A stretch of 64,000 nucleotides of DNA from JBBKWU01 sp037969035 (GCA_037969035.1 JBBKWU010000019.1:1-64000), one strand, 5' to 3'. Shown: positions 1 through 9,461, counted from the first letter of the stretch. The notes: generated by a model not told the origin, from the sequence alone. Made by a program: numbers and translations.

Positions 1-222
1 ATTGTAAAAGAAGCATTGGTCGACCTGTTCGGCACACCCGAAGACGACATCACGCCGACGTCGAACCTTTATACAGATCTTGATATCGACAGTATTGATG
101 CAGTTGATTTGATCGTGCGTCTAAAAGAAAAAACAGGCAAGAAACCCGATGTAGAGGCATTTAAAAACGCAAGAACCGTTGAGGACGTCGTTAACACTAT
201 CCATGTCCTGATAAATAGCTAA
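1..222 (+). CDS. Acyl carrier protein, 5' end cut by window
   Basis: The frame is open from the first base, so the N-terminus lies outside the window; 73 residues remain. Acyl carrier proteins hold growing acyl chains on a 4'-phosphopantetheine arm. The attachment serine is visible in the motif DIDSIDAVDL at about residues 23-32 of the visible part, followed by the helix VRLKEKTGKK. The wording of this region resembles the carrier proteins of aryl-polyene or specialised fatty-acid clusters more than housekeeping AcpP, but that is an inference from pattern only. Upstream partners would lie before the window. Confidence 0.85.
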   Translation: MVKEALVDLFGTPEDDITPTSNLYTDLDIDSIDAVDLIVRLKEKTGKKPDVEAFKNARTVEDVVNTIHVLINS

Positions 223-450
223 AAATATCTGATCAGAATGATTAGACAGACGGTATGCACAATCTCCCCCGATTTTTGCATTGGCTCGCGCAATTGTTCG
301 GGGGCGCGAATGATGTGTGACCTTAGACTCCCCCTTAGTTAACAACCATTTGGATGGCCGCATAATATAACGGTATGCCAAATACGATGTTGAATGGGAA
401 AGTTATAGCCAAAGACATCGGGACATAAATAGCTGCTTTCTGGACATGTG

Positions 451-459
451 TGCTATAAT
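451..459 (+). promoter_or_regulatory. Extended -10 promoter for the DUF5679-like gene
   Basis: TGC directly followed by a perfect TATAAT (454-459) forms an extended -10 element about 43 bases before the ATG at 502. No convincing -35 hexamer lies 17 bases upstream, as is usual for extended -10 promoters. Confidence 0.45.
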
Positions 460-501
460 TATCTCGAATGTAAATCTTTTTCCAAAAATAAGGAGCTCAG
501 A

Positions 502-693
502 ATGATTACGGCATATTGTGTGAAATGTAAGAAAAAAGGGGTTGAGTTGAATGATCCCGCGATGCATAAAACCCAAAAAGGTGGCTTTATGGCTAAAGGC
601 TCTTGTCCCATCTGTAGTACAACTTGCTGTGCTATGATGTCAAAAGACAATGCCCAAAAAGCCATAGCAGACGGTGTTAAAAAAGAATACTAG
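502..693 (+). CDS. Small Cys-rich DUF5679-like protein
   Basis: A 63-residue protein. The start is set by AGGAG at 491-495, six bases before the ATG. It carries YCVKCKKK near the N-terminus and GSCPICSTTCC at residues 33-43, so two CxxC pairs that could bind zinc. The pattern YCVKCK...KG.CP.C matches the small DUF5679 family of unknown function, which usually has the same size. It stands alone between the carrier-protein gene and a convergent gene. No terminator was found downstream. Confidence 0.7.
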   Translation: MITAYCVKCKKKGVELNDPAMHKTQKGGFMAKGSCPICSTTCCAMMSKDNAQKAIADGVKKEY

Positions 694-843
694 AAAAGGT
701 TTTGTCAGATTAACTTGATAGCAATCTTTTACGCGGCGCGTTCAGTCAATTTCTATGGCTGGAAAGCTTTATCAGCAGGGGCAAAAAGGTATTAGAAATA
801 GTTTGTCTTAATATTGGCTGTGATATTTAACGTCTGGGTAAAG

Positions 844-2253
844 TTAATGTGACAATACCAATTCAGGTGAAACAAAAACTTCATCAATGTTTGCACCATG
901 AACCGTTGGCGCATAATCTTGCGCCGCGGTTAAATACTCATAAACGTACCGCTTGCCAAGAGAGTTCTCGTCAAACGCCCCATCCAGATATAAGGACTGC
1001 AACGCGCCGTATTTTTCTTCATTAGAAACAGTTAGAAAAAGGCCATTCGTACGCGCCAGCAAAGGTGCCGCAACATGTACACGCATAATCGCCGTGTATG
1101 ACAAACCAACCCAGATATCACTAATTGTTTCCGGAGCATCAACAATTTCTCGTAAAATAGAAATATCTTGATCTGTGTATCCACCATTACCTCTTTCTGC
1201 AATTACAATAAATCTCTGTATCATATCGATACATGACTGCAGACAAATTCCTGTGGATCCGAGCTCAGTATCAAGACGCGAACGCGCCTGCATCAATCCG
1301 GATGTCATTTGGTTTATATCACTTATAGGCGGCACATCTTCATCAGGAGCGCGTAAACCCACGCTTGTGTCATGCGTATAGCTACTATAATTAAACGCGC
1401 CTAAAGCCCTTAGCCCGTGCCACGCATGCGCAATACCGTCGATTTCCTCTTTTGTTGATGCGTCACATTCCGCTGATATCAATGGCAACCACTCCTGCAT
1501 CCACTGATCCGCATGTAGCTCCTTACCTAAACTCGCCTCTCCGCTTATTGACGTATTAATATGTCCCATCTCATGCAAAAAAGTCGCGGATTGCCAGCAC
1601 TGATCATTTCCCGGCACACTTTCAAAATCTTCCGCTGAAACACCTGAAGATCCACTCAGCCTGATGTTGCGCGCAGAATCAAAATATCCAGTTGTAATGA
1701 TTGAATGCGTAGGCTCTTGTTGCCTCTGCCCCGCCGTAATCAAGCGATTTCCAGCTTTTCCCATTGCGGTATACCTTGCCACGGCGCTGAGTTCATTATC
1801 CTTATATTCAGACAATTCAGGATAATGCGCATCAATATAGGCGTTAAATGCGGCAGGGAAAAAATGCGCTTGCGCTATAGAGGTATTGTTCTCTTCTGCC
1901 CTCAACTTAAAAAATGCATCATATTCCCTTACAGTGATTTCTCTTGCACCTAAAGCACGCTCAATGCTCATTTCTTCCGCTAGTTCAGGCGAAGTGTCGA
2001 AAGCTAAAATATCTTCTGGTGCAATCACATAGAGCCCACCCTCAAGATTTATGGGCACTATATCTGATGCATGTTCGATAATTGGTAAATTTATTCGTGT
2101 GGCTTCCGATGAAAATACTTCCATGGGAGGTGTTGCCGGGGCCTGTACATCAGATTCATTTTGGTCGGCGTTCACCGCTTGAGCAACAAACAATAGAGAT
2201 CCAGCTAAAGCCCCTGAGAAAACTGTAGAGGCTATTGTTTTTAAATCTTTCAT
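844..2253 (-). CDS. Exported HExxH (gluzincin-like) protein, unknown
   Basis: A 469-residue protein. The start is chosen at 2253 because AGGAAGGAAAG lies just before it and a typical signal peptide follows (MKDLK, a hydrophobic run at residues 8-26, likely cleavage after VNA at about 29). The middle holds HEMGH at 227-231 and, 14 residues later, GKELHADQ with E245 and D249. HExxH followed by ExxxD is the zinc site of gluzincin metallopeptidases such as the M4 and M48 groups. No family was recognised outside this site. It is a probable periplasmic zinc peptidase, inferred from the motif and export signal only. It is transcribed towards the convergent small gene upstream. Confidence 0.6.
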   Translation of the reverse strand: MKDLKTIASTVFSGALAGSLLFVAQAVNADQNESDVQAPATPPMEVFSSEATRINLPIIEHASDIVPINLEGGLYVIAPEDILAFDTSPELAEEMSIERALGAREITVREYDAFFKLRAEENNTSIAQAHFFPAAFNAYIDAHYPELSEYKDNELSAVARYTAMGKAGNRLITAGQRQQEPTHSIITTGYFDSARNIRLSGSSGVSAEDFESVPGNDQCWQSATFLHEMGHINTSISGEASLGKELHADQWMQEWLPLISAECDASTKEEIDGIAHAWHGLRALGAFNYSSYTHDTSVGLRAPDEDVPPISDINQMTSGLMQARSRLDTELGSTGICLQSCIDMIQRFIVIAERGNGGYTDQDISILREIVDAPETISDIWVGLSYTAIMRVHVAAPLLARTNGLFLTVSNEEKYGALQSLYLDGAFDENSLGKRYVYEYLTAAQDYAPTVHGANIDEVFVSPELVLSH

Positions 2254-2814
2254 GGGGCTTTCCTTCCTCTCCATCCAACAACTTATTACATATTTATACG
2301 CGCATAAAATAAATATGTCAAAAAACACCAATACTTTTGGGGGAGTAGTTCGAGCTTGTCCGACACCACCACCAGCGCAAGTGATGTGGTCATGGTAGAA
2401 ATGAAGTGTCTCCTACAATAGCTAAAAGTCGCTATATTGATCATTGATTTGAAAACAATATCTTGCGGATAAGTTTTTACGGTACAACACACAGTACAAA
2501 AACTGATTTTTCATGATTAATGTGTTTAATATCAACAGTTTATAGGCCACATTCGGTTACTACTCCCGCAACCAATTTACCTTTAAAAACAGTTGGATTT
2601 TGTTCTGTACCTTAAAAAGAAAATTGGATATGCATAAGATCATGCAAAAGCTCTGCGAAGCCGAAATTTGCACAACTCAACTCAAGGAAAAGTCTTATAA
2701 GTTGTGCGATGAAGGTGGTTAACATTTCATTTATGTTAAATATTACGTTGACGTTCAATGATAATTTCAATAGTATCCAAAAATAATAAAAAATTGAATA
2801 GGGAAATATTAGTC
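2254..2814. other. AT-rich divergent intergenic region with an 8-bp inverted repeat
   Basis: No convincing gene is visible between the exported HExxH protein and tldD. The region should hold the two divergent promoters. A perfect inverted repeat, GCACAACT at 2670-2677 and AGTTGTGC at 2700-2707, lies about 108 bases before tldD and could form a hairpin in its leader or act as an operator. Confidence 0.4.
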
Positions 2815-4284
2815 ATGGCAGCCAATAATGCATCTGTAAAAAAATTCTTTGAAAATAGTGATTTAACACCTGCGCAAGCACGCAAAATTGTTGCGCAGGG
2901 CCTTGATGGCGCTGATTACGGAGAGCTTTTTCAACAAATTTCAAAAACCGAGAGCATATCTAAAAGCAAGAGAATGTATCAAAATGTAAATCTTGGAAGC
3001 GGGGCTTCTGGTTTTGGTTTTCGCGTCGGTCTTGGTGAGGCTGTAGGGTATTCACTTTCTGATGTTTTTAACAAGCAAGCGCTCGAGGGCGCCGTTAAAA
3101 GAGCACGTCAAGTTTTAGGCACTAATGGCGGCAATCCTGCTAATTTGGCTCAAAAAGCAAGTTACAGCAGTGCGCCTACCAAGCTCTATAACAATGATGA
3201 TCCGATGGCCGGTATGACAATCGAAGAAAAGATCAAAGCAATAGATGAAATAGAAGCTTTTGCTTATGCTCTTAGCCCGAATGTTACAAATGTAAGCGTC
3301 AATTATTCTGCGACTTCCAAGAATGTTCATATCATAAATGCTAAAGGTAAGAGCATGGTGGATAGTACTCCATCAGCGTCGCTGTACATTAGTATTAGTG
3401 TTAAAGATGCAGATGGAAAAACTGAAAGCGGTGCTGCGTTGGTTGGTGGCCGCGCCGTGTGTACGGATGTTTTGAACCGCAGCGCCTGGGAAGATAAGGC
3501 AAAAAGTGCTCTTAAGATCGCGGAAACGCTTCTAATAGCAGATGACGCTCCGTCTGGTACTATGGATATTGTAATGGCGCCGGGTTGGGGTGCTGTGTTG
3601 TTACATGAGGCTGTCGGTCATGGTCTTGAAGGTGATTTCAATCGTCGTGGAATTTCTGTTTATAGCGGTAAAGTCGGGCAAGTTGTTGCTTCTCCGGAAG
3701 TTACAATTATTGACCAAGGTGATATGCCAGACGAACGTGGCAGTATTCATTTTGATGATGAAGGTGCGCCTTCGCAGAAAAATGTATTAATTGAAAATGG
3801 TGTTCTCAAGGGATATATGCAGGACCGTCAAAATGCCATGCTTATGGGTGTGGCACCAACGGGGAATGGTCGCCGCCAAAGTTATAGAGATATGCCTATG
3901 CCACGTATGACAAATACTTATTTTGCAAATGGAACACATGATCCTGCCGATATTATAAAATCAGTTAAGGATGGTCTGTATATTTCAGACATGGGCGGCG
4001 GACAGGTTGATATTACGTCAGGTAAATTCAACATGAATGCTACGTTAGCATGGCGTATTCGCGATGGTAAGATTTGTGAACCTGTGAAGGGGGCTACTCT
4101 TGTCGGTGATGGTCTGACTGTGCTCAAAGATATTAATATGATTGGTAATGATTTGAAGATTGAAAGAAGTGCCGGATCTTGCGGTAAAAATGGGCAAAGT
4201 GTGATTGTTAGCTGTGGTCAGCCGACAATCAAAGTGTCCAATATGACGGTTGGTGGAAGCCAGTCTAATACGCCCAAACCATAA
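2815..4284 (+). CDS. tldD: TldD metalloprotease subunit
   Basis: A 489-residue protein close to the usual TldD length. TldD and its partner PmbA (TldE) form a heterodimeric metalloprotease that trims unfolded or modified peptides, for example in microcin B17 maturation and CcdA degradation. The metal-binding motif HEAVGH is at residues 264-269, and the C-terminus ends in the family pattern GQ.TIKVSNMTVGG. I chose the ATG at 2815 because AGGGAAA precedes it at a good distance; the frame stays open further upstream without better signals. pmbA follows after 25 bases, so the two are an operon. Confidence 0.95.
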   Translation: MAANNASVKKFFENSDLTPAQARKIVAQGLDGADYGELFQQISKTESISKSKRMYQNVNLGSGASGFGFRVGLGEAVGYSLSDVFNKQALEGAVKRARQVLGTNGGNPANLAQKASYSSAPTKLYNNDDPMAGMTIEEKIKAIDEIEAFAYALSPNVTNVSVNYSATSKNVHIINAKGKSMVDSTPSASLYISISVKDADGKTESGAALVGGRAVCTDVLNRSAWEDKAKSALKIAETLLIADDAPSGTMDIVMAPGWGAVLLHEAVGHGLEGDFNRRGISVYSGKVGQVVASPEVTIIDQGDMPDERGSIHFDDEGAPSQKNVLIENGVLKGYMQDRQNAMLMGVAPTGNGRRQSYRDMPMPRMTNTYFANGTHDPADIIKSVKDGLYISDMGGGQVDITSGKFNMNATLAWRIRDGKICEPVKGATLVGDGLTVLKDINMIGNDLKIERSAGSCGKNGQSVIVSCGQPTIKVSNMTVGGSQSNTPKP

Positions 4285-4309
4285 GCCAACCAAATCTAGG
4301 AGATATAAT

Positions 4310-5674
4310 ATGTCTGATTCAAAACAAAAATTTCTAACGCAAGTAAAACCTCTGGCACAAAACCTTCTGGATTACGCCATGAAGAGTGGTGCGAAGTATA
4401 ATATTACGGATGCAAGAGTCTCGATCAGCCTTAGTGATCAATTTGGGCTTGAGCTTGAAAAAGGAAAAATTGCAGCGTCATCATCAGGAACGACTTGCGG
4501 TGTTTTTGTTGGTCTTTATTCTGGCGACAGGTTTCTTAGTTTTTCATTGAACACTATGGATGAGAAGCAGCTTAAGGCGGCGATACTTGAGAATATGAAG
4601 GCGATCAAGTTAGCTCCCGAGAACCCTAATAAGGCTTTGCTCGACCCTGCGCTTATTTATAAAGGCCCAGAATATGATCTTGATGATTTTGATGCTTCAA
4701 CTGTCGATGAAAGTCAATTGGTGCAATATGCCCTTGATCTGGAAAAAGAAGCTTTATCTGTGCCAGGTGTTAAAGCAACGCGCTCTGTTAGTGTTTCAAA
4801 AGGGGCGTCACATTCATACATAAAAGCAACGAACGGCCTTGAAGTTTATAGCGGTGGCACAGGTTATCAAGCTGGCGGTCAGGTTGTGGCACAAGATGCG
4901 AAGGGTATGGAGATTGACTATGAAGGAAGTGTTGCTACTCATTTTTCAGATATGGCTTGTCCAAAAGTAACGGGTCGCATGGCTGCAAAGAATGCTCTGG
5001 CAAGATTAAGTTCGTCCCTGCCCAAAACAGGTGAAATGCCAATTATTTTATCCCCTGATGCCGCGTCCACTTTAATCAACTCGGTTTTTGCCGCAATAGA
5101 TGGCACTTCAATTTATCAAGAACAAAGCTTCTTGAAAGATAAGATCGGGCAACAGGTAATGAGCAAAGGCGTTACTATTATAGACGACCCGACGATTAAG
5201 CGTGGTTTACGCTCAGGCACTGTTGATAGTTCTGGAATGAAGCAAGAGCCGATTACATTCATAGAAGATGGTGTTCTTAAATCTTATAATGTCGATCTTG
5301 AAGAGTCACGACAGTTAGGCATTGCCCCAATAGGGCGCAATTCAGACCTTACCAATATTCATGTGCTACCGGGCGATAAAACGCCTGATCAGCTTATGGC
5401 GGATATCAAAGAAGGTATCTATGTTGAAGGCTTCAACGGTGGAACTGCCGATGTAAATAATGGCACGCACTCACGTCAGGCTCACGGCCATATGATCAGA
5501 GATGGGAAGGTCACAAAAGAAGCTGTTTCTGGTTTCGTTGTGGCAGGTGACTTAAAAAAGATGTTTATGAATGTTACTCTTGCAAATGATGCCCCTCAAT
5601 TGCCTCACCCAAGACATAGAAGGTCTATTCCTACTATGCGTGTGAATGGTTTGACAATATCTGGCGGAGCTTAG
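4310..5674 (+). CDS. pmbA: PmbA/TldE metalloprotease subunit
   Basis: A 454-residue protein of the U62 family, partner of the preceding tldD. It lacks the HExxxH metal motif of TldD, as PmbA proteins do. Family patterns are visible in GVFVGLYSGDRFLSFS, LSPDAASTLINSVF and the C-terminal RVNGLTISGGA. The start at 4310 is supported by AGGAGA at 4298-4303. The pair probably acts in the cytoplasm as a TldD/E complex. A strong hairpin terminator follows at 5713. Confidence 0.95.
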   Translation: MSDSKQKFLTQVKPLAQNLLDYAMKSGAKYNITDARVSISLSDQFGLELEKGKIAASSSGTTCGVFVGLYSGDRFLSFSLNTMDEKQLKAAILENMKAIKLAPENPNKALLDPALIYKGPEYDLDDFDASTVDESQLVQYALDLEKEALSVPGVKATRSVSVSKGASHSYIKATNGLEVYSGGTGYQAGGQVVAQDAKGMEIDYEGSVATHFSDMACPKVTGRMAAKNALARLSSSLPKTGEMPIILSPDAASTLINSVFAAIDGTSIYQEQSFLKDKIGQQVMSKGVTIIDDPTIKRGLRSGTVDSSGMKQEPITFIEDGVLKSYNVDLEESRQLGIAPIGRNSDLTNIHVLPGDKTPDQLMADIKEGIYVEGFNGGTADVNNGTHSRQAHGHMIRDGKVTKEAVSGFVVAGDLKKMFMNVTLANDAPQLPHPRHRRSIPTMRVNGLTISGGA

Positions 5675-5712
5675 GTTTACTGCCCCGCCCGTAAGAAATA
5701 ATTAAAATATTT

Positions 5713-5742
5713 AGCCGCTTTCGAGCGGCTTTTATTTTTTTG
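5713..5742 (+). terminator. Intrinsic terminator after tldD-pmbA
   Basis: AGCCGCT, a TTCG tetraloop and AGCGGCT form a perfect 7-bp stem followed by TTTTATTTTTTT. It closes the tldD-pmbA operon. Confidence 0.92.
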
Positions 5743-5797
5743 TTGCCGCGCTGTTGCCGCAGTGGGGCATATTCCTCCATCAAGAATGATCGGTGAT

Positions 5798-7393
5798 TTA
5801 TAACTCTACGCTACGCGGCTTTTCGGGGGCGGGGAGCAGTTTTATGTTTGCCAGTTCGGCTTCAATCATCTGCGTTGGCTCTGCTGCTTCGATCAAAGAT
5901 AACTGCTCATCAATTTGTGCAATCTCTGTGACGTATGGCTCTAAAGCCTCGCGGATTGTTGAAATTTTGTCTTCTATGTTTTGTTCCAGCTTTTCACGGG
6001 TGGCGTCATCGCCCTCGACGCTGACTTTAACTGTTTGTGCAACTAATTGGCTCATGGATTGGGATACAAAAGACATTTGCGTAGATAGGCGTGAGAGATT
6101 TTTCATCATACGGTGCGTTAAACGCTCATGCGTTACGCTCTGGTTTCCGCTATGTGCTTGTGCTGCTGCGAGTGAGATTAGAAGATCACCGCTGGATTCT
6201 GTCGTTGTTTCTTCTCCGAATTTCTTTGCCAATATGCCGCGCATGCTTTCAAAGCCTTGGACATAGCGAGTCAAAATTTCTGTGTGTCCCTCCATAATCG
6301 TTTTTGCTCCGTGAATGGATTTGGCTTCTTCCGCCAGTAATTCATTGTCGCGTTGCATGGTTTTTTGTAAGGAGCGAATTTGCGACATAATCCCTCTGGC
6401 ATTGGCTGCGCGCTCTTCGCCTGATAAGGAAAGCATCTGTTCTAATGTGGCATTCACATGTTTGACTTTATCAAAACTGGCGGGCATGGCTAGCATGCGC
6501 CCTGTTTGCCATTCCGCAACGATAGAGGCATCGGCGCCAGATTGATTGCGTGCGGCTAATCCAAAAGCGGTGAGTAGATATAAGTCGCTCTTATCCGCAT
6601 TATTCAAAGCTTTCAGCTCTGTTCGGAATTGATCTTCGGCTTGTTCTTTGTCGAATGATGCAAGCTCTAAAGGCTTCTTCCCCGGCCTGAATTCAGCACC
6701 GAATGTGGCAGCGAGCGCGTGGTTTAAGTGTTCTTTGACAATGTTTCTTGCTTGCTTGGTGTCATCAATATTTTGATTGAACATCGGGCTGCATCTCATC
6801 ATTTCATCGGTTAGAACGATAAGAAAATCCTCCAAGTTTTCGCTATTATTTATGACCTCTAAAATTTCAGCGCCATCGGATGCAGGAATATTGATGTCTG
6901 AATGTTCACCTCGACCCTCCACAGCATTGACGTATCTTGTCATTTCGGCTCTAAAGCTTGAAGTTTTTGACGTGTCTGTCTTTAAACGCAGATCAAAGCG
7001 ATGCCGTGCGACGAGGCCATTCAGAATATGGACTCGGCGCAAACCGCCGGCGCCACGAAATCGGATGGTTTTCTCTATACCCTTTAAACTTTCCGAAACC
7101 CTGATTTTAGGTCGCGCTGAATCAGCCGAAATAAAATGATCATAGGTTCGTTCCATAGTTTGCATGACGGCATCACCAAAGGCTTTAAATTCGTTTTGTG
7201 ATGTTTTGGTCGGCGCATAATTTTTGCGAAGGGCAGGGGCTTGTGATGGCGAGGGAGCATTAAAAACCTCATCGATGGCTTGCTTGACATTCTTTTGAGC
7301 AATGTCTTTCATGCGATGTATATCATCATGATTTTTGTTGATGTAGTGATCGCATTCTTCTTCCTGCATTACGGCGTCGCTTTCTTTGCTCAT
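5798..7393 (-). CDS. Unknown 531-aa helical protein
   Basis: I do not recognise the family. The start at 7393 has GGAGA seven bases upstream. The protein has no signal peptide or membrane segment and is rich in Glu, Lys, Gln and Ala. Residues about 300-500 look strongly helical with likely coiled coils (IMSQIRSLQKTMQRDNELLA and later MKNLSRLSTQMSFVSQSMSQ). A basic stretch TIRFRGAGGLRRVHILNGL lies near residue 110. This suggests a cytoplasmic scaffold or a protein acting on DNA or other polymers, but the function is open. It is a single gene, convergent with pmbA. Confidence 0.7.
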   Translation of the reverse strand: MSKESDAVMQEEECDHYINKNHDDIHRMKDIAQKNVKQAIDEVFNAPSPSQAPALRKNYAPTKTSQNEFKAFGDAVMQTMERTYDHFISADSARPKIRVSESLKGIEKTIRFRGAGGLRRVHILNGLVARHRFDLRLKTDTSKTSSFRAEMTRYVNAVEGRGEHSDINIPASDGAEILEVINNSENLEDFLIVLTDEMMRCSPMFNQNIDDTKQARNIVKEHLNHALAATFGAEFRPGKKPLELASFDKEQAEDQFRTELKALNNADKSDLYLLTAFGLAARNQSGADASIVAEWQTGRMLAMPASFDKVKHVNATLEQMLSLSGEERAANARGIMSQIRSLQKTMQRDNELLAEEAKSIHGAKTIMEGHTEILTRYVQGFESMRGILAKKFGEETTTESSGDLLISLAAAQAHSGNQSVTHERLTHRMMKNLSRLSTQMSFVSQSMSQLVAQTVKVSVEGDDATREKLEQNIEDKISTIREALEPYVTEIAQIDEQLSLIEAAEPTQMIEAELANIKLLPAPEKPRSVEL

Positions 7394-7714
7394 CTATACT
7401 CTCCGTATAAAAACATGCTGTAGTATAGGGGGTAAATAACATTATGTCAATAAAGGTGTGGTCGCTCATGGTGCTATTACTTACGGTGGTGGATAATACT
7501 GAGAAAGCAGATATGGCTGAATTTTGTTGACGTGGGGCGTAAAATAAGGCCTAGTCACCAATAAGTTTGATTGTTGTGTATAAAATACCATTTCTCTTTC
7601 GAAATCGTTCAGTTGTTAACTGAGGTAAATGATGCAATTGATTATCAGGCAAAAGAATTCAGTTACAAGGTTGTAGTTGAAAAAATACCTAGACTTGCAT
7701 AAGGAGAAATTACA
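7394..7714. other. Divergent intergenic region with long leader of cold-shock gene
   Basis: No gene is visible. The segment before the cold-shock gene is AT-rich and long, which fits the structured 5' leaders known for cspA-type mRNAs. A motif TTGACGTG..GCGTAAAATAA at 7527-7547 recurs almost exactly before dnaA at 53516-53533. No confident -10 box could be placed. Confidence 0.35.
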
Positions 7715-7921
7715 ATGGCAACAGGTACAGTAAAATGGTTTAACCCAACTAAGGGTTTTGGTTTCATCGAGCCTACAGACGGCAGTGGCGATGTATTCGT
7801 ACACATCAGTGCAGTTGAAGCGTCAAGCCTTAACGGTTTGAACGAAGGCGACAAAATTGAATTTGACGTTCAAGAAGAAAAAGGCAAGCAATCAGCTTGT
7901 AACTTGAGAGAAGCTGCTTAG
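7715..7921 (+). CDS. Cold-shock protein (CspA family)
   Basis: A 68-residue single cold-shock domain of normal length. RNP1 is KGFGFI at residues 13-18 and RNP2 is VFVHI at 27-31, the two single-stranded nucleic-acid-binding strands. AAGGAG lies 11 bases upstream of the ATG. Such proteins act as RNA chaperones, in cold or in growth-phase control; which paralogue this is cannot be told. It is a monocistronic gene with its own terminator. Confidence 0.95.
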   Translation: MATGTVKWFNPTKGFGFIEPTDGSGDVFVHISAVEASSLNGLNEGDKIEFDVQEEKGKQSACNLREAA

Positions 7922-7949
7922 TTTTAGCGCTTTTTATATAATTTTAAAG

Positions 7950-7982
7950 ACACGGGTTACTTCGGTATCTCGTGTTTTTTTA
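7950..7982 (+). terminator. Terminator of the cold-shock gene
   Basis: ACACGGGTTAC and GTATCTCGTGT pair across a TTCG tetraloop (11-bp stem with one wobble and one mismatch), followed by a run of seven to eight T. Confidence 0.85.
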
Positions 7983-8068
7983 TGTCTTGGTGACGGCACA
8001 ACCATTTCCTTTGTCTTGCTCATGATTATTTGCGCGGTATTTTTGTGAATATCGGTTAAAGTCAAAAT

Positions 8069-9397
8069 ATGTTTGAAGATGTCATCGATCATTTTGTCGA
8101 AAAAACACCCGTCATATTAATGATGCCATTTTTGGTTATCCTTACGCTGCTTGTGCATGAACTTGGTCATTATATGGCCGCGCGTCTGACGAGCATGAAG
8201 GTCGAGCGCGTTGTGATCGGCTTTGGTAAGTGTCTCTATAGCCGCACAGATAAAAACGGTACGGACTGGTTTATTCATCTTTGGCCGTTCAAGGCTTATG
8301 TTGGTATTGCTGATTTTGATGCGCAAAAGGATAAAATTTGGCGGCGTTTATTTGTGGTGCTCGCAGGGCCCTTTGCGAGCCTTATTTTGCCGTTTTTTGT
8401 CATGGCGAGCTTTTTTGTGTTCTTTGGGAAGCCTGTTTCTCCCGCAATGGTGACAGGGGTGGAGCTTCACAGACCTGCTTATGAAGCTGGCCTTCGCCCT
8501 GGCGATAAAATCACATCGATTGATGATAATGCCATCACATATTCCGCGCAAATCTTGCCGTTCACGCGCAATACAACCGATAGGGCACTTGCCTTTGGTA
8601 TTGAAACAAACGGCGTGTCGCGGCGTGTTGATATTAAGCCCGAGCTACGCAGCTACCGCGAGGAAAATGGCTTCGTCCGTGAGCATGGCGTGGTTGGTGT
8701 GTTGATGATGCAACTGCCGTATGATTATGGGGCCCTTGATAGCGTGGACGGTATTAAAATCAATGGTAAAGATGATGCGCATGATGATATGGCGCGGAAT
8801 TTGATTTATGAGCGTCTTGGCAAAACAGCGACGATCGGTTTGAAATCAGAGGATCGAAAAATTTATGAGTATCTTGTCGATCTGCCGCGTGAATCAAATC
8901 CGAATATGATGGATGAAAAACATGATGATTATGATTATTTCTTCATTGGGCGATTGCGCGACAACTATTATTTGCCGCTAGGGTTTGCGGCAAGTCTGCG
9001 CGAGGCAGCATCAAGAGATCTAGAGCTTATACGTAACGTAGCGAAAACACCGTTTAATCTGTTCCCTATTAACAAAGAATGGCTGCTGGAGGGCGGCGCG
9101 GTATCAAAACGGACATCGCCTGTTTTGCATCTTGTTTATCGTTTTGTGTTTTTGCTTTCGCTGTTTTCTGTGTTGATCGGGTTGATTAATTTGATTCCGT
9201 TTCCGGGGTTGGATGGCAGTGTCGTGCTGCTTGATGTCGTCGAAGCTGTGCAGCGAAAGAACCTGACACGAAAAGGCAAGGCATTGTGGATTTCAGGCGC
9301 ACTGGCTGTGTTTTATATCGCCGTATTTGCCTCCAACGCGCCCGACATGGAGGGCTATTACAGCTTCTTGATCGAAAAATTCACTGATGCGGGTTGA
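8069..9397 (+). CDS. Site-2 protease (M50, RseP-like)
   Basis: A 442-residue membrane metalloprotease. HELGH at residues 30-34 lies in the first membrane helix, and the second metal-site motif LIPFPGLDG lies in a C-terminal helix at about 375. Between them is a PDZ domain (ELHRPAYEAGLRPGDKI) and a second PDZ-like stretch (DSVDGIKING). This is the RseP layout: regulated intramembrane cleavage of anti-sigma factors or signal-peptide remnants. RseP is usually encoded between dxr and bamA; here the gene stands alone before the SRP RNA, so it may be a paralogue rather than the housekeeping copy. No strong ribosome site precedes the ATG. Confidence 0.85.
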   Translation: MFEDVIDHFVEKTPVILMMPFLVILTLLVHELGHYMAARLTSMKVERVVIGFGKCLYSRTDKNGTDWFIHLWPFKAYVGIADFDAQKDKIWRRLFVVLAGPFASLILPFFVMASFFVFFGKPVSPAMVTGVELHRPAYEAGLRPGDKITSIDDNAITYSAQILPFTRNTTDRALAFGIETNGVSRRVDIKPELRSYREENGFVREHGVVGVLMMQLPYDYGALDSVDGIKINGKDDAHDDMARNLIYERLGKTATIGLKSEDRKIYEYLVDLPRESNPNMMDEKHDDYDYFFIGRLRDNYYLPLGFAASLREAASRDLELIRNVAKTPFNLFPINKEWLLEGGAVSKRTSPVLHLVYRFVFLLSLFSVLIGLINLIPFPGLDGSVVLLDVVEAVQRKNLTRKGKALWISGALAVFYIAVFASNAPDMEGYYSFLIEKFTDAG

Positions 9398-9425
9398 TTA
9401 ATTTGGCAATCAGAAAACGCAAAGC

Positions 9426-9454
9426 TTGAACTCCGCGCTAAAAATGGCTATATC
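9426..9454 (+). promoter_or_regulatory. Promoter of the SRP RNA gene
   Basis: TTGAAC (9426-9431) and TATATC (9449-9454) are separated by exactly 17 bases, and the expected start falls at the 5' end of the SRP RNA stem (about 9461-9462). Confidence 0.8.
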
Positions 9455-9461
9455 CATAAGC

